Assembly (NCBI GenBank): GCA_023935145.1
Contig: CM043700.1
Coordinates: 23,263,501 to 23,327,500, forward strand
Length of the DNA: 64,000 bases
Direction: 5' to 3'
Source: Bretschneidera sinensis
Taxonomy: Eukaryota > Streptophyta > Magnoliopsida > Brassicales > Akaniaceae
Made by a program: the position numbers and the translations under genes. Positions 1-12,822 of the stretch are shown in pieces (the stretch's first letter is position 1; each line of letters begins with the position of its first letter). The notes beneath the pieces are model-generated. The model saw only the letters and a list, made by a program, of their open reading frames with translations. It ran no database searches and was not told the DNA's origin.

Positions 1-955
1 CATAGTAGTATTTGATTTGTTAAAGTGTAATTGAATCATCTAGATCTGACTGCTTTATGACATCAACTCATCCATTGGATACTACACAACTGAAGACATT
101 AATGCCAGCAGTTTTAGTGTGTAGAAAGAAATTCCATTGTCAGGAGTAGGCATGATAGGTAATGGCCTAATGGTACCTATACACGAAAAAAATGGGAAAT
201 TTATAGGAATTTTTTTGCCACTAAAAACTGGAAAAGTATGGTAGCTATTTGTTAATGAATGCATCAGCTAGATTCAGCCATCTTCTCGAGTCACGAAATC
301 AATCAACTAGATTTTGCAGAATAAAAGCCATAATATAGGTACTTTAGCATGCTCATTCAGTTTTCACTTGTGAGAATTAAATGACCATGCTAAGATTTCA
401 TATACACATAATATGTATGTATGTTCTTGTAGCAGAGGATTGGATCATTATCTACCTGCCTGTTGATCCTTTCCTTGAACTTCCAGAACCGTGTGTATTT
501 GTCTCCATCGGAAGTCCAGGAAGAATGAGATTGAATAAGATTAAAATTTTTATCAATGCCTGTTTACTTTGTATTTTTATGTCCTTTAGGATGGGACAGG
601 TAGATGTGGGGCTACAAGTTTCTCTACTTGTGTCTAAGTCCAAGCCCTCCAAGGAGCACTATACTCATGTATTTGTTTATTAATTGGGTGGGTCTTGGAC
701 TTCAATTTAGAACAAAGTTGTGAAATGGTATGATTTTGTTATTCCAGTTGTGCCTTTTCTTTCGTTTTTTTTTGGGTGGGGGGTGGGATGTAAGGATCAG
801 ATCAAATTATCTAATCAGATAATTACCTTTTTTTTATAAGTATCTAATCAGATAATTACTTTTGGGATGGTTTGGATTATACAGTTCGGTTGTGTCTTGT
901 AATGGTGGTCAAGACTGACTGCATATCTGCTAACTGAATTTGAACTTCTTGGCAG
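1..955 (+). other. Last intron of the root-type FNR gene (3' part)
   Basis: This stretch precedes the terminal FNR exon and ends in a pyrimidine-rich tract and the acceptor AG at 954-955. I searched it for the preceding FNR exon (the NADP-domain entry with a KPGD-like segment) and found none, so it is read as intron. It contains a short duplicated motif around 810-860 (TATCTAATCAGATAATTAC-like, twice) and nothing else I can support. Confidence 0.6.
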
Positions 956-1455
956 GCCCCTCTGGCAAGATAATGCTTTTGCCTGAAGATGACCCGAATG
1001 CCACTCACATAATGATTGCTACCGGCACTGGTGTGGCTCCATTCAGAGGTTATCTCCGTCGTATGTTCATGGAAAATGTTCCTACATTCAAGTTTTGTGG
1101 CCTTGCCTGGCTTTTCCTTGGGGTGGCCAACACTGACAGTCTCCTCTACGATGATGAATTTACCAAGTATCTTCAAGACTATTCAGATAACTTCCGATAT
1201 GACAAGGCACTTAGCAGAGAACAAAAGAACAAGAGTGGAGGTAAGATGTATGTTCAGGATAAGATCGAGGAATACAGTGATGAAATCTTCAAACTCTTGG
1301 ATGGTGGTGCCCATATATATTTCTGTGGGCTTAAGGGAATGATGCCTGGGATTCAAGACACACTGAAGAGAGTAGCAGAGCAGAGAGGCGAAAGCTGGGA
1401 ACAGAAACTTTCGCAACTCAAAAAGAACAAACAATGGCACGTAGAAGTCTATTGA
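956..1455 (+). CDS. RFNR: Ferredoxin-NADP+ reductase, root type, C-terminal exon (partial gene)
   Basis: This exon encodes the C-terminal NADP(H)-binding half of plastid ferredoxin-NADP+ reductase, which moves electrons between ferredoxin and NADP(H). In non-photosynthetic plastids the root isoform mainly reduces ferredoxin for nitrite and sulfite assimilation. Visible motifs are GPSGK at the exon start, the nucleotide-binding [21 protein letters not shown], and the C-terminal VEVY with the terminal Tyr that stacks on FAD. The segment [18 protein letters not shown] and the tail [10 protein letters not shown] match root isoforms; leaf isoforms have different residues here. The intron acceptor AG at 954-955 splits a Gly codon (G|GC), and TGA lies at 1453-1455. 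One oddity is Cys in [13 protein letters not shown], where Gly or Asn is usual. Upstream exons, including the transit peptide, lie outside the window. Confidence 0.96.
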
Positions 1456-2604
1456 TTTTACATAGTAGAGAACCTCAACAATATCCGTCTCCTGAAGATG
1501 CGGTTGTGTAGTTCCCCTGTGTAAAGGTAATATGGCATTTTGCCCTTAGTTATTACTACCTTACATCTGTATGATTAAATAATTGAGTGATTCTCTTGAT
1601 TGATGCAGATTAGAAACCCATTTTTTGGGTGATTGTTAAGAATCTTCTTGGAAGTAATGGTTTACCATTATATATATTTTTTTCTTGTCAACAATTGTGA
1701 TGAGTAGATGATGCTATATTGTGCCAACCATAGTCTAACCCCTTGTTTGGATTGTATGGAATGATGGAAAATTAGTGGAAAAGAAATGAAGGGATACATA
1801 TATTTTGTTTTAATAGAAATGAGAGGATTTGGAGGGATACCTTTATTCCTCTCCAAATATTTTAATTAATCCTTGTTTGGGAGTTCGAAGGAAGAGTAAA
1901 GAAGAGAATGAAGGAATTTGGAGAGGTGTTGTCCATTTCCTCTCCTCTCTTCGATCCAAACATGCATTACACGAATCACGTCTCTGCTGGTCCAAATCCA
2001 CAGCTCCCTGAACCTCCCATACCCAAAGGCAATTTTTATAAATTAGTAAAATAAGATAATTTTTATGTTTATTTTTTGTTAATTGAATGTATGATTGAAT
2101 GAAATTATTTCATATTATGCTTTTTTAATCTTATGTACTAAAGAGACACTAAAATTGTCAGGATGTTATAACCCGATTTAAAACACTACTAGGATTCTGA
2201 CTGGCGCAATTGGGCGACTTATAAATTGGCGTAAGTGGGGTTGCTTTAATCCCCACTTAAATCTCTTTCCAAACCGCACTTTCATTTTAGTGTGACTATA
2301 CCAACGTCAGCGACAACTGATGATTTTCCTGTGCATTGCATGCGTAAGAGTCACGTGCACTAGTGCGCATGACATGTACCATGAGAAAACTTGGCCTTTA
2401 GTCGCTATGGACAGTAAACAAGCAACAAACACGAGCAACAATAATTGAAATTTAAAAACAACAAATTTCATTAAAGTAATGATGATATCTTTTGTAATCA
2501 CAATTCTCAAATGGATGATATCTTCAAGTTTAAATCAACTCATCGTCAATTATAAAAATACTATTAAGTAAAAAAAAAAAAGAGTAATGAATCATTATAG
2601 GTGA

Positions 2605-2815
2605 TTGCTACAATGTCTTAAAAATAAGATAATTCATATTTTTTATATATTTTGTAGTAAAACGAATATTTTTTATTGTAAAATTTATATTTTTATATGA
2701 TAAATATATATTTTTAGTAATAAAATTATAATTTTTTATTTTTACGATTAAAAATATAAGTTTATCATAAAAATGTATATTACCACAAAATATATAGAAA
2801 AAACAATCTGCTTTG
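2605..2815. repeat. AT-rich fold-back, related to the 3120 element
   Basis: A left arm reading TTTTTTATATATTTTGTAGTAAA is answered by the inverted right arm TACCACAAAATATATAGAAAAAA, with an AT-rich centre containing GATAAATATATATTTTTAGTAATAAAATT. The ends are diffuse and no TSD was found. Confidence 0.35.
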
Positions 2816-3119
2816 TTTTTTTTTTATTATTATCATAGATAAAAAAGTTACATCAATGTCATAAAATTTCATAATTATGATTTCAAAATTTTAAATTTAT
2901 ATATTAAATACCGTAGATAATTTTTTTTTATAAAAAAAACAACATATGATATATTAAATTTTAGAGATAGAAAAATCTTATTATTATATGTTTGTATCTA
3001 ATTTTAGGATAGCTACAGCTATCATATTGACTTCCAGCTTTTATTTTATTTTTTTTTTATGTTTTTTGGAATATTGTCATTCAGTTGGAAGAACCGTCCA
3101 TTCATAAATAATTAATTGA

Positions 3120-3345
3120 GGGTGGCTATTATGGTGCTTTCTGTAAAAAAAATAGATAATTTTTTTTTATATTTTGTAGTAAAAATATATATATTTGATG
3201 GTAAATTTATATTTTTACTATAAAAGCAAAAATATTAATAATAAGAATTTTACCATCAAAAATATAAATTTCCCATCAAATATATAATTTACTATAAAAT
3301 ATAAAAAAATGTAAAATACTTAGACTCTACCATAATGGAGATATG
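3120..3345. repeat. AT-rich fold-back MITE
   Basis: The left arm (GGTGGCTATTATGGTG, then TTTATATTTTGTAGTAAA and GATGGTAAATTTATATTTTT) is matched in inverse orientation by the right arm, which ends ACTCTACCATAATGGAG. The two arms pair over most of the element. Similar fold-backs sharing the GTAGTAAA and GGTAAATTTATA words occur at about 2605-2815 and 29085-29290, so this is a small local family. No clean TSD was identified. Confidence 0.5.
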
Positions 3346-4499
3346 AATTATGAACTATCTAGAACCAGCATTTTGTCCAAATGTTTGTGACCATAATTTT
3401 AGATAAATAAAATTATTCTTAGTCAGACAAACATTTTCCAGTTAAAGAGGAAAATGTTTTTTTTTATTTAATTTTCTCTGTGGTATTTTCATTTTTTGGC
3501 ATTTTTTTGTTATTTATTATCTATTACTAATATAAATTCCAATGATCTTATGAACTTAGAAAAATTAGAAGAGGAAAACAAAGTGCACATTCTCTCTCTC
3601 TACACCAAATCTCTCAATCTCGAGAGTATCTTTGGATTTGGAATCTTGATATTTCAATTAACTGGTGAATTCTTAATCTCTTTTCAGATCTTCCTTTCGT
3701 TTTCACTGAATATCAATGTTTCTCTCACCATTATTTGCATCTTCAATACTCTTTTTTTCCTTTCCTTTCTTCTGTAAATCAATGGTTGATACTCTCATTC
3801 ATTTAAACAGTTTTTTTATTAGTATAAGCATTTATGGAGTCTGAATGCGTAATCATTGATAAATAGTTTCTCTTTGATTGATTTGAGGTTGCCTTTGTTC
3901 TTGTAACTCGTAATAATGTAATGTTAGAATTTTCAGCTACGCGAAATGAGAAAATATATTATAATTCTTGAATCTGTTTTGGTCAGAATATTAGTGCTCT
4001 TAGATGATCTAAAATAAAAGGCTCCTTCAGTGTTAGATCATTGTTATATTGGATTGGAGTTTTTTTTTTCTTCCAGTTTGTCTTATATTTTGCCAAATTT
4101 GGTCACTTTGTTCTGAATCTTATCAATTGCATGTGTCAAGAAATATGCTTGGGTTGATTTAGTTTGGATTTCTCTTGTTTTTCAATCCGTGTAAATTTTG
4201 ATCTACTACTGCTATTTTGCCTAGACTTCAGTCATTCATTTTATCCACAGCAACAAAAGGAAAAAGAAGTTATGATTACCATGAAAAGTTGGGTGTCATT
4301 TACTTTTTTTTTGTATTTATTTTTATTTTAAGCATAGCTTTGACTGAATTTCTTTTCTTTTTGGGTTATTTTTGTCCAGACCTCGTATTAAATACAGGAT
4401 TTGCTTTTCCTTTGCCATCCCCCCCCCCCCCCCCCCACCCCAAAAAATATCTTGTTGAATATAGGCTTTGCTGGATGATTGTGGATTGTTAGCAGAGCG

Positions 4500-7400
4500 A
4501 TGAATAACCGTCCATTGGAACTTGGGAAGGTCGCTTCAGGTATGCATTCAGTACTCAAAGGTGACGGTAATGATTAGTATGTTTTATATAGAAATCTGAA
4601 AGTTTGCTGATATAAAAGTTTATGATGACATTCATGAATACAATATTCAAAATAGTACGAGGTACTGTGGCAAGCTGAATTGTTGTAGGAGTAAATATAT
4701 GAATTCCTAATCAAGCTTCTGCTTGGAGAATTGTCCATGTAACTAGTTTTCTCGTTTAAATTTTTCTCATATTAGAAGTTGTAATTAGGAGTTATATATG
4801 ATGCCTCATGCGTGCCACTTTATTTTTACTTCAACAGCAGAGTAGGGAAAATTGTTTTTAGTATTAACTGTCCATGTTTTGTTTGTCTTTGCTTATAAAC
4901 GTTGGATTAACCTTTCTTATATATATAAAAACCAACTCAGATTACACTTTATAGTTTTTGGCAAAATAAATTGATTTAAATTATCAACATTTGTGCAAAG
5001 AAAAGTTTACTGCAGCCTATAGATATTTTTCATATAAGCACTTGTTATGGTGGGACTTGGACTTTGCATGTCTGCTTGAATAAAATAGCATGAAACTAGT
5101 TAATTAGAGTTGAGGTCAATAACTTTTAGGACCTATGGGTAAATTTCAGTTGTTGTCTTAATGGGCTTCTTCGCTAAGAAGTATCGTAGTTTGGAGCTTC
5201 TAAATGAAACTATCAATTGGAATGGGTTGAGACTATTTAAGAGTATCTATGAATGAGAAACATTTAAAGAGCCTATGATGATAGTTTCCTATTAAGAATG
5301 AAGGATCAACTCATGTGTGTGTGTATATATATATATATTTTATAAGTAAGGTATATAATAGAAAGGCACCAGCGGGGTGCAACCCAATTACAAAATCATC
5401 TACAAGAAAGAAACTCAACAAGCTCTACAAGTTCTTCCTTATTCACAAAGTTTACCCCTAAACGAAAACATTGAAGTATTAAACCAACTATCCTTAATTG
5501 CCTCTAAGAACCTTTCTTCATTGGTAAAGGCCATACTATTTCTCTCATTCCACACAAGCCAAAATATAGAAGGATCAACTCGTATATAATCGTTTATTAT
5601 GAGAATTTTGATTGGGAATGAAGGATCTGTTCATATTTTTTAATCTATTCTATACTTTCGAAGGAATTGGATTTGCAACAAAGATGATGTATGCCTTGTG
5701 TTGGAATGGCAACACTAGAGAAACATTTGAACTGATATTTGGTAATATGCCCTGCTATTCAGTCTATGACCATATGAATCGGTGTATCACTAGTACTGTT
5801 GTTAGTACACAGGTCAGACATTCTCCATGTTCTTACACATGAACCTTAATTTTGGTAATTATGTCTGGGTTGAGAGCATTATCTTATTGAAAAGGTTCCT
5901 AATTTCCTCCACCCTTTATGGCTTTTTGTCAGTAGAGCTCTTCTGTTCCATTTTTAATTTTCAATATCTTTTGCTTGATTGTGAGTTATCAAAAAAAAAA
6001 AATTTATTGATTGTGATGTGTGTATTTGTGCATATTTAATGTTTTATAAACTTTGTGCATGATGTGCAGTGCCTTATCCTCTGCAGGTAAAAGAAGATTA
6101 AAAGATTTATTACGTCAAAGTGATAATCGCTTTTGTGCTGATTGTGGTGCACCAGATCCTAAGTGGGCGTGAGTTTTATTACTATGATACCTTTTGATTT
6201 TGCAGTTTTCTCTTTTGTTCTTTTTAATAGGTTTTATTTTAGTTGGAGGATCCACAGAACTATTTATGCACCTTCCAGGTAAATTATTCTTGGTGATATA
6301 TTATTTTACTTATTGTCTTGTTTAAGTTTTTCAGTTTCACCCGTCTGTCATCTGATCTTAGAATGCTTTAGGAAATACTGGTTTTACTGTACAAGGTTCA
6401 GGTTTGTGGCTGATGAGGGTGGAGTCTGGCTAATGGAATTGTATGACAAGCATTTCATTTTTACTGTAGATAAAGCAGATATTTGAATTTCTATTGTTTT
6501 CCTTTTTGGTGATGTCAGATGTTTGAGTCATATGTGGAAAATGCTAGTGTCAGTAGTGACAATCTGCGCAAAGACACGCGTGTGAGTGGTCACGCAAAAC
6601 ACGTTTGTGTCTTGCATGGATGACTGCGATGTGTCAATCACGTTGAAGCTTGCAGCCTCATGTAATGTTGTCAGAGAAATTTGTTATTGAAGATTAAGAG
6701 AAGAACTGACTGCTGAAAAAATCTTTTCGTTTTCTTTTTGAGGAGATAGAATATGTTATATGTTTTTTGTGCGGAGATTAATTAATTGGATTAGAAACAA
6801 GAAGAAAGAATCTCAAACTGTACAAGTATTCTCTCCTTACAAGGAAAGAAAAAAGAAGGGAAAAACATTTCTGTATAATCTTACTTATTAAAAAGAAAAT
6901 CTGTATAATCTTAACTGGCGTGCCATATAGCCTCCCGAGTGATGTTGAAAAACTAAAATATTATATATAGATTGTCAGTGTGACTTGCACGACAGAAAAC
7001 AAAGAGAAGCTAAATTAAGTTTGCCGTTGCAGTACATATATTATGGGTTGGATTGTTGGAATTAAACTTCTACCTTTTTCATCTTTGAATTGTTTTTTTC
7101 CCCATTTAGCATCAGTCATGTATTAAGCGATAACGCTTATCCAAGAAGAGGTCTGTTGATATTTTGAACTGATGAAAACCTTTTTGTTATGAGACTGCAG
7201 TTGGGGATAAACATTCCCTGTCAGAATTGTGAGTGGAGACTTTAGGACTCTTGATTGACAGCAAAGGAACAGTATGTAATGGCTCAAAATCATTAATTTA
7301 GAGGAAAAAGAAACTAATAACAGAAATGAGGATTTAGTGAAGATTTATGGATGAAGACATCTGGAAGAACTTGTTTTCTTATAAATTCAATGGGAAGTAT

Positions 7401-10400
7401 CTAAGAGAGGAAATGCTTAAAGACTTTGCAATAGGATGGTGGAAGAAACTGATCCTAGTGCACAATGATTTGTGTTGTGGGAAATCATATATGAATTGGA
7501 AGAGACAGAAGGTTTGTATAGGTGCTTATTTCCAACATTGCTGACGCTAGAAGGATAAAGTAAGTACTTTTGGTGTTTTCGGTGGAGGAGACAGCAAAGT
7601 ATTGGTGATAGTGAGAGTTGCACTGGTGGATGAGAGTGAGGTGTCAATGAAAAATGAAGGTTTTGATGGTAAACTGAATGTAGGAAGTAGGAAGCACTGT
7701 AGAGCGTAGGAATCAGTGTTTTCAAAGGCAAAGGCGTGGCCTTTTGCCCCAATGAGACGAGATGCAAGCTCCAAGACGTTGGGTCGTAAGCCCTTTGGGA
7801 TGTTGGAGTGTTTTTAAATTCTAATAAAACAATAATAAGTAATTAATTAAAATAATATAAATGATATAAAAATAATAATAATTTAAATTAATTAATTAAT
7901 TTTCAATAAATTTTAATACTTTTACTAAATCTCTAGTGCGTATATATATTAAAATTTTTATTTTATAAACATAAATATATATTTGTATATATAATTTTTC
8001 ATTTTTATAATGTTATAACTTGTAAGCGATTAAATAGTTTGAAAGATGAGTAAAGAAAAGAGTATATAAAGTATGTATATGTAGTAAAAGAAAAAATTGA
8101 ATTATCTCCTTCCTTTTCTTTTTTATTTGTTCATGCTGTGGGTCCTCTCGTTCAAAAAGAATGTTAATACTTCATACATATTCGAAATGTTAAATCAGTT
8201 GGTTGAAAGACCCAACCAAAAAAAGTCTAGAGTTCGAGGGTGGAAATATCCAAGATTCCTCTCAGATACAGTATAATATAACTATTATTAAACCATATAA
8301 CATGTAATAAATATTTATGAAGTGCAATAATATCACAACAAGAACCAACTAGCTTAACGATTAAGGCTTGTATTCCTACTCCTTTGGGCTTGGTTCGAGC
8401 CTCTAACTTGCATTTTTTCTAATTTTAAGGTTTTTAAGAAAAACTCCAATGGGGCGTAAGCCCCGGTGAATGGGGCTTAAAAAAGTACGCATCGGGCGTA
8501 GGCGTACACCCCATAGGGCCCACCTTGAGGCGCACCCAAAAAACACCTATGAAAACATTGGTAGGAATAGCATAACATGTTCCTTCTGCCTCTCGTCTCT
8601 TCTCATGGATTCTTCATCATTAGTGATGAACTTTGGCTTCATGTCTTGAAGGAAGGATTGACCTGGAGAAATTTGAAGAGATTAAGCTGGAGAAGGCAAT
8701 CTGGTGTTATCCTTGACCATTTTTTACCTTCGTTCTAGATATGCAAATTTACCACGCGATGATCTTCAATATTTCTGGAAGTGTAACTTGTGGGAGAATA
8801 ACCACATAATCAAAATATATCAAATATCATATATTATTATTTGCTTTTTGCACCCTGTTAAGAGTTCTGAGAATCGGGGTTCTTTTATTAACTTGTCACA
8901 AAAAGGGGCGTGTGTATGTCTTGAGCATGAGAAGGATTGATAAATCATTTGGCAACTGCATTTTCAGGTCAGTAAATATTGGAGTTTTTATATGCTTAAA
9001 ATGTTGTGGTGTGCACAGAAGCCTTGGTACACATATATCAAAGGTAAGTGCTTTCTAGGTTGGCTCTTGTTTGATTCTGACAATGAAAACCAGTTTTTGG
9101 TAGAGAAGTATAAGATGTGATTATTTACAGATTAGAACGTGTATGATTGTGTCATGCAAGCTCATGCTTAACATGTGAGCTATTTGACTCTGCAAATACA
9201 ATTGTTTATACAATTATTTGATCGGAAGTATGACTACAGAATTTATTGCATCTGACATCTGATTTTTTAGTGCGGAAACTTTAATATAATTAAACAGATT
9301 AGCAGAGATAGAGAAGGCTAATTGTAACTTACAATTTATACATCCGTATTCTACAGCATACGAATATAGGTGAATGTTTCAATAGCTACGCCCAATATTT
9401 GATTAATGAGTTTAAATATTTCAACTGTCCCTGAGGAAAATTCAAAAACTAATGCATTCATTTTAGCATGAAACTAAGCAAATGCATTTTCTTGCACAGT
9501 AAGAGTAAATCATTGCCTGTTTGCAGTAGCATGTTTGGATCAAGAGGAAAAATTAGTAATGTGTGGAATTCAATTATATTTTTTATGAAAACATATGTAT
9601 TTACATTGTTAGTGTTTTGTTGTTTTTGAGAGATGCCCAAATTGGTTTATGTGGAGCATTTTTTTGCATGGTCACAAGTGCATTCATCTCTCAACTGTAA
9701 CTAAACTAGTTCCATTCTGAGTTTTAATTTAAGCTTTTTTTTATTTAATTATTTAAAGATGATTATTATAAAATATTTGTCAAGTTGTTCTGGAATCAGG
9801 CATATTTCAATGCTTTCAAGGTTTCATTTTTTGTAGGTGTGTTATTATTAATATTAAAACCAAATTGACATCTTTATTAGATGAACACAACTCCCTCCCT
9901 GTCTTTTTGTAGTCCTGATCCTTGGCATCATTTTCTTTAGATTCCATGAAGCTGTGTTTTTCTACAATGTAGCTCCATATGATTTTGTTCAATTGAGTTT
10001 TCTTCTGTTTTTTCTCATATTGTTTTGGGTGCCACGGGTTATATACAATATTTCTCATAGAAACATTACATTTGAATGTCCAGGTTTTGTCTGTGACATT
10101 AGATGATTGGTCTGATGATGAAGTTGATGCGATGATTGAAGTTGGAGGAAATTCCTCTGCTAATGCAATTTATGAGGCCTTTATACCTGAAGGATTTTCA
10201 AAGCCTGGACCAGATTCCAGTCATGAGGGACGTCGGAGATTCATAAGGTTTGACAATGTATAACTTATCAGAAAAAAAGTTTGACAAACTGTATAATTTC
10301 TTTTCTTCTGATAGATGATTAATTTAATTGAAGAAAGAGCAAGAGTTCGCAGGAAGTGTACACCTTATCTTAATTTAAATGATAAGAAGGGGGGGAAATG

Positions 10401-12822
10401 ACATCTAAAAGCTAGGCAAAAATCCTGTAATACTGCCAAAGTCGTGATGATTCCTTTCCTTCCAAAAGCTTCGCAAGGCATAATGGTGTAGAATTTCTTA
10501 TCCCATGCATCTGTTTCTGTGCAATTTTTCGAGTTGTTGGATATGTTATTAGGTGTTTGTTCACCTTGCACTTTTGTTTAGGCCAACCAATTGGTTGACT
10601 AGCCTGGAGTGTTTGAACTACCCCATTTTTCCTGTCCGACCTGCTATCAATCTGATTTCTTTTTCCTTTCTGTTTTGTATTTTGGTTGTTTTATGTCAAA
10701 ATTTTACTTGACTGGCTGTGGATACTGATATAATTTCAAATTTCCATTTAGGTCCAAGTATGAGCTTCAAGAATTTTTGAAACCAAGCTTGCGGATCACA
10801 TCCGGAAAAAGTTCTGCTTCTCCCACATCAAGTTTTTCTAGAAAGAGTATTGATAGCTTTCGTTCCAATTCATCACAGAATACGGTAAATTTTTTCTTCA
10901 TCGTGTTTTTTTCCATTCCGTCCCACATGTCTAGGATTAAGGTGAAAGACCATATGATTAGTGGTTTTTAGGAGGTAAACCTGTCAGCTCTGTTACACGG
11001 ACTCTGGCACTTTTGCTGGCGGTGCCAGTTTCAACACAACACGACATGGGGTCTGTTGCTTAAATCCGAGTTTGACATGTCAATGGAAATTCGGGCACAG
11101 CTCTTGACGTGGTAACAACTATTGACAGCTAGCAGCACATGTTTTACAGATACATATGTTGCTAGAAAATGGAAAACCATTTGTGCCAAACCATCTCACT
11201 TTGTAACATCATAGGTAAACACTAGATGGGTAAAGGCCCAAATTTTTTGCAAAAGCTGGTCCAATTAGGCTAATTTTGATATAGCCCAATGACATAACAT
11301 ACAAACCATAATAGAACAAACCTATATCACAAATTTTTTTTGGTTTAACAAAATGATCTATCTTACACCCATATCAACTCACAGATCCGTTATCTCAATT
11401 TTCAACATTCAATGGGTCAGATACTTAGATATGTACTTGTGTCCGATCCTTGTGAGTCGTACATGTGCTCATGTATCAAAAACATTTTCGTTTCAATTTA
11501 ATGCAAAATTTCTCATGGGCACAAATTCTATGTGCTATTTCTTATAAGGTGTCGGTTCAAGTTTAGTACATAGATGGTAATAACACAGAACTGAAGATGG
11601 GTTTAACTTGCTGTATAGTGTTACTGTGGATAACTTCAGTCCATTTGACATTGAATGTGGTAGCAGGAAGGCATGGTAGAATTTATCGGATTGTTGAAGG
11701 TCAAAGTTATAAAAGGCACCAATTTAGCCATCAGAGATATGTTGTCAAGTGATCCGTACGTTATCCTGGATCTGGGACAGCAGGTTAGTAATTTCTTCTC
11801 TTTGGCTTTATCCTTCTTAACTGAAGATCAAAGGCTTAGACAAGGTCATAACTTTAAATGGCTAGCAACTTCTAAGAATTTTATATCTTAATCTTTTGTA
11901 CTTGTGTTTTATCTCTTTTAGCATAAGGTAGCCGTTTTCTGGATTGTTTGGTTAGCACCATTGAATTGGTTGATGTTGTCCAGACTTATGCTAAAGCTCC
12001 ACCTAATATTACAGTTCATGTGTCTTCATTTTGATGTAGTTCTACAGATATGTACTAATGCCTTGTATGGACATACTTTTCTCCATTGGGATGTACCTAA
12101 TTTTCCTTTTTCTCAATTGTAGCTTAGACTTTTTACAGCAGAGTGATGAACTTTGCTACTTGTTTTACAGAGTTTACTTCTACTGATGATAACGATGTTT
12201 TTGATGTTATTAGACTGTTCAGACAAGTATAGTTAAGAGCAACTTGAATCCTGTCTGGAATGAGGAACGCATGCTATCCGTTCCCCAGGATTATGGGCCT
12301 GTAAAGTTGGTAAGCATGTCGTTTCCTTTTTCTTCTTTCTTAGCGCTAATAACTTTGTATTTACTTATTTTATTACTGTAAAACTAAGTTCGTACTTTTG
12401 CTCTACCCTTGATGAAAATTGTGGCACTAACTTCTAAACTTATAGGTTGGTAATTTTCTGTATTATCCTTCATACTATATTGAGATTGAGATGAACAAAA
12501 AATGGCATTTTGTCAAACTTTTGAGTACTTCACATTGCAGCGGGTGTTTGATTATGACACATTTTCGGCTGATGACATAATGGGGGAAGCAGAGATTGAT
12601 ATCCAACCCTTGATAACGTCTGCAATGGCATTTGGAGATCCAGAAATGTTTGGAAACATGCAGATTGGAAAATGGTTGAAATCAGATGACAACGCCCTTA
12701 TAGATGACAGCGTCATTAACATTATTGATGGGAAGGTGAGACAAGGGGTTCAACTTAAGCTCCAGAATGTTGAATCTGGAGAAATAGAACTAGAACTAGA
12801 GTGGCTGCCTCTGGATCAATAG
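4500..12822 (+). CDS. AGD12: ArfGAP with C2 domain (AGD12/AGD13-like), 8 coding exons
   Basis: Coding exons: 4500-4539, 6087-6168, 8968-9043, 10084-10247, 10752-10884, 11667-11783, 12214-12309, 12541-12822. Phases are continuous, all junctions are GT-AG, and the product is 329 aa (Arabidopsis AGD12 is about 337). The family stimulates GTP hydrolysis on ARF GTPases in vesicle traffic. The N-terminal ArfGAP domain (about residues 14-130) has a C4 zinc finger split across exons: CADC in exon 2, CLKC in exon 3, followed by the catalytic-Arg segment [11 protein letters not shown] linker full of Ser ([16 protein letters not shown]) leads to a C2 domain from about residue 175, with [18 protein letters not shown] and [20 protein letters not shown] carrying the Asp residues of Ca2+/phospholipid loops. 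The short first exon encodes a divergent N-terminus ([14 protein letters not shown]). A TC-rich leader near 3590 and an 18-C run at 4419-4436 precede the start. Introns hold a LINE, a hAT element and a hAT relic. The gene could equally be called AGD13. Confidence 0.93.
5313..5568 (-). mobile_element. 5'-truncated LINE (L1-type non-LTR retrotransposon) 3' fragment
   Basis: On the minus strand the start reads as the C-terminal end of a plant LINE reverse transcriptase ORF ([19 protein letters not shown], the W.xWxERN signature), ends at a stop, and continues into a short 3' UTR and a (TA)n(CA)n tail at 5313-5342. The insert is bracketed by a perfect 13-bp TSD, GAAGGATCAACTC, at 5300-5312 and 5569-5581. 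Heavy 5' truncation and a long TSD are hallmarks of target-primed reverse transcription. It sits in intron 1 of the ArfGAP gene. Confidence 0.85.
7714..8560. mobile_element. Non-autonomous hAT-type element, 847 bp
   Basis: The ends are imperfect inverted repeats: left CAGTGTTTTCAAAGGC, right (reverse complement) CAATGTTTTCATAGGTG. A perfect 8-bp TSD GTAGGAAT flanks it at 7706-7713 and 8561-8568, which fits the hAT superfamily. The GC-richer subterminal regions (AAGGCGTGGCC; GGGCGTAGGCGTACACCCC) surround an AT-rich core without any transposase reading frame. Two tRNA-like modules lie inside (see the separate entry). It is in intron 2 of the ArfGAP gene. Confidence 0.85.
8338..8440 (+). repeat. 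tRNA-related (SINE-like) module inside the hAT element
   Basis: TAGCTTAACGATTAAGG resembles a pol III A box and GGTTCGAGCC at about 8391 is a good B box, spaced as in tRNA-derived SINEs. A second looser pair (CAGTTGGTTGAAAGAC and GAGTTCGAGGG) is at about 8195-8245. No TSD or A-tail was identified, so these may be decayed SINEs or chance matches. Confidence 0.35.
10988..11480. repeat. Degenerate relative of the 44704 hAT element
   Basis: The left end CTCTGTTACACGGACTC matches the terminus of the complete element at 44704-45085 (CTCTGTTACATGGACTC). Shared words continue inward (CAACACAACACGACA) and near the presumed right end (GTACTTGTGTCCGATCC compared with GTGCGCGTGTCCGACC). The right terminus is not clean and no TSD was found. 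It lies in intron 5 of the ArfGAP gene. Confidence 0.45.

Larger units (their letters stand above)
1456..3590. other. Intergenic spacer between FNR and the ArfGAP gene
   Basis: No gene is recognisable. The first ~200 bp are the probable FNR 3' UTR. 1740-1975 holds segments with the CCTTGTTTGG ends typical of Tourist-like MITEs (for example 1868-1970, whose right end reads CGATCCAAACATG). 2600-2820 and 3120-3345 are AT-rich fold-back sequences, listed separately. Confidence 0.5.

Noticed and set aside
3496..3777. 93-codon plus-strand frame upstream of the ArfGAP gene
   Set aside because: It is hydrophobic by AT-rich composition, has no homology I recognise, and lies where the 5' leader and promoter of the ArfGAP gene should be.
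4419..4436. Run of 18 C just before the ArfGAP start
   Set aside because: It is noted in the gene entry. A homopolymer in a leader or intron is not by itself evidence of function, and the length could be a sequencing artefact.
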